This document shows, one piece after another, positions 52,351 to 61,200 of a DNA stretch of 64,000 nt; the stretch's first letter is position 1, and each line of letters begins with the position of its first letter. The position numbers and the translations under genes are program-made. Under the pieces are notes generated by a model. It was not told the origin of the DNA. It worked only from the letters and a program-made list of their open reading frames with translations, and ran no database searches. This DNA comes from Umezawaea sp049997955 (GTDB taxonomy: Bacteria > Actinomycetota > Actinomycetes > Mycobacteriales > Pseudonocardiaceae): assembly GCA_049997955.1 (NCBI GenBank), contig JAEBDY010000010.1, positions 1-64,000 of the forward strand, read 5' to 3'.

Positions 52351-53714
52351 CGCGCCCCCTCCGAAACCGCGTCCCTGACCATGCGCACCGCGAGCGCGTG
52401 CTTGCACGGCCCGCGTCCTCCCCGGTACTTCGCCCACCACAGGCAGGTGCAGCTCAGCTCCCCCGCCTCGCCCAGCCGCACCGTGTGCCCGTGATCGCCC
52501 GCGCCCACCGACGCCAACGCGCCGTCGAGCCGGACAGCGCCGTCCTCGACCAGCTTCCGCGCCCCCTTCAGCCGGGGGTTGTACGCCTCCACGCGGCCTG
52601 CCGAGTACGGCAGGTTCCGGTGGAAGTACGCCCCTTCCGCCAGGTCGTAGCCGATCTGCCCGCCGGTCCCCAGCACCGTCAGCGCCGCGCGGACCCGTTC
52701 GGGCGGCAGATCGGCCTGCCTGGCCAGCTCGGCGACGTCGACCCTCGGTTCCCAGGCCAGCAGCACCGACACCAGGTCCGCGTCGTCCGCGGCCGACCCG
52801 GTCGCCAGGTCGTTCAGCACACCGCCCTCGCCGGAGAACCCGCGAGACGCGTCCTGCGAGAGCAGCAGCGTCATCCGCATCCCCGGCAGCACCGCCTCCC
52901 ACGCGACGGCCGCCGCGTCCGTTCCCGCCGTGGCCTGCGCGTACACCCGCACCACCGACGCGTGCCGCAACACCTGCCGCAGAGCCAGGAGCCGCTCCGG
53001 GCCGGGTAGGCAGACCGCGCCCGGCGCGGGCCTGCTCACCGGACGCAGCGTCCGCCCGGCGGGCACCACCCAGCGCGTCGCACGGGCTCCGGTGGACTTC
53101 GGCAGCGCCCGGAGCACGGCCGCCGCCTCCGCCGCGGGCACCTCCGCGCGCAGCTCGAACCCGGCCGCCAGCACCTGCGCCTCGGCGAACCCACGCACCC
53201 AGCGTTCCGGCAGCGGGACCTTCTTCTCCACGAACCGGCCGTCGAAGGTCTTGACCTCCAACGCTTCCGGCCCCACCGCGAGGTGCAGGGGATCCGCCCC
53301 GCCGAGCCTGGCAAGCGCTCTCCGCAACGGCGGGTTGACGTCGACGTTGGTCGTGCCGTGCCCGACGTCGTCGCCGTCGAGACCGGGAGCCAGCACGTCG
53401 AGGCGCGCGTAGACCCCGCAGCAGCCGGAGAACGACTCGAACCGCAGCCGGTCCCCGTTGGCGGTCACCACCGGGTCCAGCGAGGACGACGCGCGCGGCA
53501 GGTAGTAGCGGGCCTCCGCCACGTCGGCGACCGCGAGCAACGCGGTGGCGGTGGCGATCGGCGCGGTCAGGAAACCGTTGAAGAACCTCGGGTTCGCCGC
53601 CGCGCCGGTGGGTGTGGCGCCGCCGGAGGTCTCCAGCGCGAGGGTGCGGCCGGCGGCCGATTCGAGCACGGCGGACGGGCGGAGGTAGCTGTAGGTCTGC
53701 GTCGAGGAAGTCAT
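52347..53714 (-). CDS. SWIM zinc-finger protein
   Basis: The 455-residue protein has a SWIM motif near its C terminus: SCTCLWWAKYRGGRGPCKHA, that is C-x-C then C-x-H, a zinc-binding fold that contacts DNA or protein. The N-terminal about 300 residues hold no named domain, but conserved segments such as SYLRPSAVLESAAGRTL and GCCGVYARLDVLAPGLDG are typical of the actinobacterial family. The segment DVAELARQADLPPERVRAALTVL looks like a winged-helix. It is the first gene of the pair with DUF6493 and may bind nucleic acid for it (inference). Confidence 0.85.
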   Translation of the reverse strand: MTSSTQTYSYLRPSAVLESAAGRTLALETSGGATPTGAAANPRFFNGFLTAPIATATALLAVADVAEARYYLPRASSSLDPVVTANGDRLRFESFSGCCGVYARLDVLAPGLDGDDVGHGTTNVDVNPPLRRALARLGGADPLHLAVGPEALEVKTFDGRFVEKKVPLPERWVRGFAEAQVLAAGFELRAEVPAAEAAAVLRALPKSTGARATRWVVPAGRTLRPVSRPAPGAVCLPGPERLLALRQVLRHASVVRVYAQATAGTDAAAVAWEAVLPGMRMTLLLSQDASRGFSGEGGVLNDLATGSAADDADLVSVLLAWEPRVDVAELARQADLPPERVRAALTVLGTGGQIGYDLAEGAYFHRNLPYSAGRVEAYNPRLKGARKLVEDGAVRLDGALASVGAGDHGHTVRLGEAGELSCTCLWWAKYRGGRGPCKHALAVRMVRDAVSEGAR

Positions 53715-53777
53715 CGCGGACAACCTACGACCCGCCACCGACAAAAACCGAGGGACCCTCGGACCGCGCTCTCCACC

Positions 53778-54671
53778 ATGGCCGAACACGAAGCCCGCCA
53801 ATCGAAACCGGGGAAATCCACGACGGTCACGTCCGCGGGGAAGCGCGGTGGGCCGCCTCGGCCGCGATTGCCTCGTCCGCGCCGGCAACCACCGCGGCAC
53901 ACCACCCGTCTTGAAGGCGTGGAGATCGCGCGGCGGAAGCCGGTAGTCGCCCTCGTGGCCTTCGGCGTCGCCGTGGTCGCGGCGATCGTGCAGTACGCGG
54001 CACCCTCGGTGGTGCCGGTGCTGGAACGCGCGCCGGGCGTGCCGGAGTCCGGCCAGTGGTGGCGGCTGGTGACGCCGCTGCTCGTGCAGACCCTGGGCTG
54101 GTACCAGGTGGCGATGAACCTGGTCACGCTCCTGCTGGTCGGGGTGGTCGCCGAGCGCCTGCTCGGCCGGTGGCGGTGGGCGGTGCTGTTCGCCGCGGGA
54201 ACGATCGGCGGGCAGGTCGCCGCGTACGCCCAGGGGGAGCCCGGCGGCGGCGATTCGATCGCCGTCTGCGGGCTCGCCGGCGGGGTGGTGGTCCGGCTGC
54301 TGACCAGCCCGGCCTCGAACCGGTGGGCGACGTGGGTCGTGGTGGGCTACGTCGCCGCGCTGACGGGCTGGGGTTTCGGCGGGGTCCGCGGGGCCGCCGT
54401 CGCCGTTGTCGCCGCCGTCTTCGTGCTGCGCGTCGAACCCGCTCACCGGGGTGCCCTCGCGGGCGCGGTGGGCTGCGCCGTGGTGCTGGCGACCGCCTCC
54501 GACCTGCACGGCGTGTCCCTGCTGTCCGGGATGGCCGCCGCCCTCGTGGTCACCCGGTCGCGTCGCCGAGGGGAACAGGGCACTGGCCGCCAGGACTCGT
54601 CAGGAGTTCGAAGTGCCACATCTCGTTCGCGTACGCCTGGCACAGGCCGTAGTCCGCGCCGTGCTGGATGA
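53778..54671 (+). CDS. Rhomboid-like intramembrane protein
   Basis: The 297-residue membrane protein has about six membrane segments after a basic, Pro-rich N-terminal tail (residues 1-50). The pattern follows rhomboid proteases: WWRLVTPLLVQTLGWYQVAMN (loop 1 and helix 2), then GGDSIAVCGLAGG, where Ser could be the nucleophile of the usual GxSG, and DLHGVSLLSGMAA, where His could be the second catalytic residue. The Ser motif is atypical (GDS-I-A), so activity is uncertain. GTG 53920 is a possible later start. The 3' end overlaps the converging VanY-like gene by about 120 bases. Confidence 0.7.
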   Translation: MAEHEARQSKPGKSTTVTSAGKRGGPPRPRLPRPRRQPPRHTTRLEGVEIARRKPVVALVAFGVAVVAAIVQYAAPSVVPVLERAPGVPESGQWWRLVTPLLVQTLGWYQVAMNLVTLLLVGVVAERLLGRWRWAVLFAAGTIGGQVAAYAQGEPGGGDSIAVCGLAGGVVVRLLTSPASNRWATWVVVGYVAALTGWGFGGVRGAAVAVVAAVFVLRVEPAHRGALAGAVGCAVVLATASDLHGVSLLSGMAAALVVTRSRRRGEQGTGRQDSSGVRSATSRSRTPGTGRSPRRAG

Positions 54672-55104
54672 GCCAGTCGTCGGCGGCGGTCGGGCCGATG
54701 TCGACCGCCTTGCCGGACACGTGCGTCGACTTCTCCGGCGTGTTCACGAACTTCCGCGCCTCGTCGAGGCTCCCGTACCGGACCACGGCCTCGTCCAGCA
54801 GCCGCCGCTGGTAGTCCTGGCTCCGCCAGCCCGAGGTGACCACCAGCTCCACACCCGCCCGTCGGGCGTCGACCTCGGCCAGCCGGAGCGCCGCCAGCAA
54901 GGCCGGGTCCAGTCCGCGGAGCGCGGCGTGCCCGGTGTCGCGCAGCGAGATGCCGCCGTTCTCGGGGATAGCGCCGTCCTCGCCCGCGCGGACCGGCGAC
55001 CTCGCGGTCGAGGACTCCCCCGGCGGCGCGGCCTCCGGCGTGCAGGCCGCCACCACCAGGACGATCGACGCCCAAAGGGCGCCGTTCAAGGCTTTCGGTA
55101 CCAC
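54550..55104 (-). CDS. VanY-type D-Ala-D-Ala carboxypeptidase lipoprotein (M15B)
   Basis: The 184-residue exported zinc peptidase starts at GTG 55104 behind TGAGGAG. The lipobox VVAAC sets the lipidated Cys at residue 21. The M15 zinc motif is STHVSGKAVDIG (His and Asp ligands), and MWHFEL supplies the catalytic Glu-His pair near residue 163. VVTSGWRSQDYQRRL is the preceding substrate-binding segment. It trims the terminal D-Ala of peptidoglycan precursors. No vancomycin-resistance genes are adjacent, so a wall-maturation role is more likely. Confidence 0.88.
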   Translation of the reverse strand: MVPKALNGALWASIVLVVAACTPEAAPPGESSTARSPVRAGEDGAIPENGGISLRDTGHAALRGLDPALLAALRLAEVDARRAGVELVVTSGWRSQDYQRRLLDEAVVRYGSLDEARKFVNTPEKSTHVSGKAVDIGPTAADDWLIQHGADYGLCQAYANEMWHFELLTSPGGQCPVPLGDATG

Positions 55105-55119
55105 GTCGTGGTCTCCTCA

Positions 55120-55156
55120 CCGGCAGTGTCGAAGGGAACTCCTTCGACACTGCCGG
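55120..55156. terminator. Long perfect hairpin between katG and the VanY-like gene
   Basis: A 16-bp perfect stem (CCGGCAGTGTCGAAGG and its complement) with a GAACT loop. It lies 65 bases past the katG stop and 16 bases before the VanY start, so it probably terminates katG. Its closeness to the next ribosome binding site would also allow an operator or attenuator role. Confidence 0.65.
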
Positions 55157-55220
55157 TGGGATGTCCACGACCGGTGCGCGCCGTGTGCTCGTTCCGCAAC
55201 GACCGGCGCGGTCCCGGGGA

Positions 55221-57449
<2,229 letters not shown>

Positions 57450-57469
57450 GGGAAACCTTCCAAGGTGAC

Positions 57470-57901
57470 TCAGGAACCGGTGGTGGTGGAGCAGTCGGGG
57501 CACAGGCCCCAGTAGACGACCTCGGCCTCGTCGATCACGAAGCCGTGGTCGTCGGACGCGGTCAGGCAGGGCGCGGGGCCGATGGCGCAGTCGACATCGG
57601 CGATGGCCCCGCACGACCGGCACACGACGTGGTGGTGGTTGTCCCCTACCCGCGCCTCGTAGCGCGCCACGGAGCCCTGCGGCTCGATGCGCCGCAGCAG
57701 GCCCGCGGCGGTCAACGCGCGCAGAACGTCGTAAACGGCCTGGTGGGACACCCCGCCGAGCCCTTCGCGAACGATACCGATGATCGAATCCGTGTCGGCG
57801 TGCGGGTGGTCGTGCACCGCGGACAGCACCGCCAGCCGAGGACGTGTCACGCGCAGCGCGACGTCGCGCAGCCGGCGTTCGAGGTCCGAGGTCGTGGGCA
57901 C
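57470..57901 (-). CDS. furA: Fur-family regulator of katG
   Basis: The 143-residue repressor starts at GTG 57901. The N-terminal winged helix shows RVTRPRLAVLSAVHDHPHADTD and VSHQAVYDVLRALT. The C-terminal dimer domain has the metal site in NHHHVVCRSCGAI and the structural zinc ligands CRSC and CPDC. Placed directly before katG, it belongs to the FurA/CatR type, which loses DNA binding when its thiols or metal site are oxidised by peroxide. Its own promoter carries the inverted repeat at 57927. Confidence 0.92.
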   Translation of the reverse strand: MPTTSDLERRLRDVALRVTRPRLAVLSAVHDHPHADTDSIIGIVREGLGGVSHQAVYDVLRALTAAGLLRRIEPQGSVARYEARVGDNHHHVVCRSCGAIADVDCAIGPAPCLTASDDHGFVIDEAEVVYWGLCPDCSTTTGS

Positions 57902-58230
57902 GCCCCGGAGTGTGCCCTGTTTTCTGGATTCAATCAAGAATCGGGTGAACGGCGACGCCGTGTCGGCCACCCCGGCGGCGCCGCGTCCACGAGCTGCCGG
58001 GCGGCGGAATCCCTTCACCGCACTCCCGACTCCAGTTCGGACTCGGGAGGGAATCCGCACTGCAACAGCGCTTTCCCCAACCGTTCGGGAATCGTCCAAC
58101 TGAGACGATCCCCCTACATCTTCCGCGCAACCTGTCGGGAGGCGCCAATTCGGTGCGAAGATCGAAGTCGAACCCCGCCGCCTGTTCACCGCGTCTTCGC
58201 ACGTGATTTCCTCGAAAGGGCTGAATCGGC
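57902..58230. other. Divergent promoter region between furA-katG and the PKS
   Basis: 329 bases without a gene. The furA-proximal part has the only AT-rich segment and the inverted repeat (listed). The PKS side shows GAAAGGG ten bases before its ATG. No pathway-specific regulator site is recognised. Confidence 0.55.
57927..57942. promoter_or_regulatory. Putative FurA/CatR operator
   Basis: GATTC and GAATC arms flank AATCAA in an AT-rich island of otherwise GC-rich DNA, 26 bases upstream of the furA start. Position and symmetry match autoregulatory sites of actinobacterial FurA/CatR. Confidence 0.6.
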
Positions 58231-61200
58231 ATGGCTGACGAGGCTTTGATCCGCCCTTTGCCCGAGGCGATGAAGGCGCACGCCGAACGCGATCCGGACA
58301 AGGAGGCGTTCCGCGACTCCCGGCGCGGCACCACCTACGGCGAACTGCTGGAGCGCACGGGACGGTTCGCCGGGCACCTCGCGGGTCTCGGGGTCGGCCG
58401 GGGCGAACGCCTGGCGATCTACCTGGACAACCGGGTGGAGTACGCGGAGGTCCTGCTGGCCGGCGTGCGGGCCTCGGTCGTCGGCGTGCCGGTGAACCCC
58501 AGCTGCACCGACGCCGAACTCGGCGGTCTGCTGGACGACTGCGCCGCGGCGGTGGTCGTGACCGACGCGCGGCGCGCGGCCCAGGTGGAGCGGATGGCGG
58601 CCGACCGGCCGCTGCTCAAGATCGTCTTCGTCGGCGACGGGACGACGGACCGCCCGCGGTTCGAGGACCTCGTCGCCGTCGAGCCCGCCGAACCGCCCCG
58701 TGACGACCTCGGCCTCGACGAGCCCGCGTGGATCCTGCACACGTCGGGCACCACCGGCCGTCCGCAGGGAGTCGTGTCGACGCAGCGCGGCGCGCTCTGG
58801 TCGGTCGCCGCCTGCTACGCGTCGGAACTCGGCCTGACGGCGGAGGACCGCCTGCTGTGGCCGTTGCCGATGTTCCACAGCTTCTCCCATTCCCTGTGCG
58901 TCCTCGGGATCACCGCCATCGGCGCTAGCGCGCGCATCGTCAGCGAGCCCGCCCTGCCCGCCACGGTGCTGCGGCTGCTCGCCGAGTCGTCGGCCACCGT
59001 GCTCGCGGGCGTGCCCACCACCTACCACCGGTTCCTGGACGTCCCCGCGGACGAACGGCCCGCGACCCCGGCCCTGCGGATGTGCCTCACGGCGGGCGCG
59101 CCGCTGACCGCCGAGCTGCGCGCGGCGGCGGAGGACCTGCTCGGCACCGCCCTGCACGACTGCTACGGCAGCACCGAGACGTGCGGGATGATCGCGGTGC
59201 AGCCGAGTGGTGGTGGGCGGGTGGAGGGTGCCTGCGGCCCGCCGTTGCCCGGCACGCGGGTGCGCGTCGTCGATCCGGTGTCCACGGTGGACGTGCCGCC
59301 GGGCGACGACGGCGAGATCTGGGTCCTCGGTCCCGGCCTGATGACCGGGTACCACGCCAACCCCGAAGCCACCGCGAAGGCCGTTGTGGACGGGTGGTAC
59401 CGCACCGGGGACCTGGGCCGGATCGGCGGGCACGGCCAGGTGGTCCTGTCCGGACGCGTCGACGACGTCATCATCCGGGGCGGCGAGAACATCCGCCCCG
59501 CGGAGGTCGAACGGCTCCTGCTCGGGCTGCCGGGGGTGCGGGACGCCATCGTGGTGGGCAAGGCCCACCCCGTGCTGGGCGAGGTGCCCGTGGCGTTCGT
59601 GGTGCCCGCCGACGGGGGCCTCGACCCCGTCGCCGTCCGGCACGCGTGTGCGCGGGCGCTGACCGAGGTGAAGGTGCCGGACGAGGTGCTGCTGGTCGAC
59701 GAGATCCCGCGCACCGCCTCCGGCAAGCCGCTGCGGCGCGTCCTGGTGGCCGGGCTCGCCGCCGCGAACGCGTCCGGGGCCGCGGTGGCGGCCACCCGCG
59801 CGGCGGAGCTGTCGGCGCTGACCCGCTCCGAGCGGACCGCCGTCCTGCGCGACCTGGTCCAGGCCGAGACGGCGACCGCGTGCGGGTGGGCGACCCCGCA
59901 CGACGTGCCGATGCACACCGCGTTCACCGCGCTGGGCGTCACGTCGCTGGGCGTGGTCACGTTCGCGGAGCGGGTGGGCACGGCGACCGGGCTGCGGCTG
60001 TCGAGCAGCGCGATCTTCGACCACCCCACCCCCGCCGCCGTGGTCGACCACCTGAACGCCCGGCTGACGGGCGCCGTCCCGCACCGGGCCGCGGCCCGGT
60101 CGCGACCGACGGTGGACGAGCCCGTGGCGATCGTCGCGATGGCGTGCCGGTACCCCGGCGGCGTGACGTCGGCCGACGACCTGTGGCGGCTGGTCGCGGA
60201 CGAGGTCGACGCGACCGGCGACCTGCCGTCCGACCGCGGCTGGGACCTCGCCGACCTGTACGACCCGGACCCGGACCGCATCGGCAGGTCCTACGCCCGG
60301 CGCGGTGGCTTCCTGCACGACGCCGCCGACTTCGACGCGGGCTTCTTCGGCATCTCGCCCCGCGAGGCGCTTGCCACCGACCCCCAGCAGAGGATCCTGC
60401 TGGAGGTCGCCTGGGAGGCGCTGGAGAACGCCGGGATCGCGCCGACCTCGTTGCGCGGCACGGACACCGGCGTGTTCGTCGGCCTCATGCACAGCGACTA
60501 CGCGAGCAGGCTGTCCCACCACGAACTCGAATCGCACCTGGGCATCGGTTCCGCGGGCAGCGTCGCCTCCGGCCGGATCGCCTACGCGCTCGGCCTGACC
60601 GGTCCGACGCTCACCGTGGACACCGCCTGCTCGGCCTCGCTGGTCGCGCTGCACCTGGCCACGAAGGCGCTGCGCGACGGCGAGTGCTCGCTGGCGCTCG
60701 CGGGCGGTGTCACGGTCATGTCGACCCCCAACCCGCTCATCTCGTTCAGCCGCCAGCGCGCCCTGTCCCCCGACGGCCGGTGCCGCTCCTTCTCCGACGA
60801 CGCGAACGGCACCGGCTGGGCGGAGGGCGCGGGCCTCCTGCTGCTCGAACGGCTCTCCGACGCGCGCAGGCTCGGCCACCCGGTGCTCGCCGTCGTGCGC
60901 GGGTCGGCGGTCAACTCCGACGGCGCGTCCAACGGCCTCACCGCGCCGAGCGGCGACGCCCAGCGCGAGCTGATCCGGCTCGCGCTGGCCGACGCGGGTC
61001 TGGAGCCCGCCGACGTCGACGTGGTCGAGGGGCACGGCACCGGCACCACCCTTGGCGACCCGATCGAGGTCGAAGCCCTGCTCGACGCCTACGGGCAGGA
61101 CCGGGAGCCGGACCGGCCGCTCTGGCTGGGGTCGCTCAAGTCCAACATCGGCCACACCCAGGCGGCGGCGGGGGTCGGCGGGATCATCAAGGTGGTGCAG

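Noticed and set aside
53283..53777. Upstream extension of the rhomboid-like frame
   Set aside because: It overlaps the SWIM gene on the opposite strand and has shadow composition; the ATG at 53778 is the earliest credible start.
54550..55104. Vancomycin-resistance cassette
   Set aside because: Only a VanY-like enzyme is present, with no VanHAX or VanRS neighbours.
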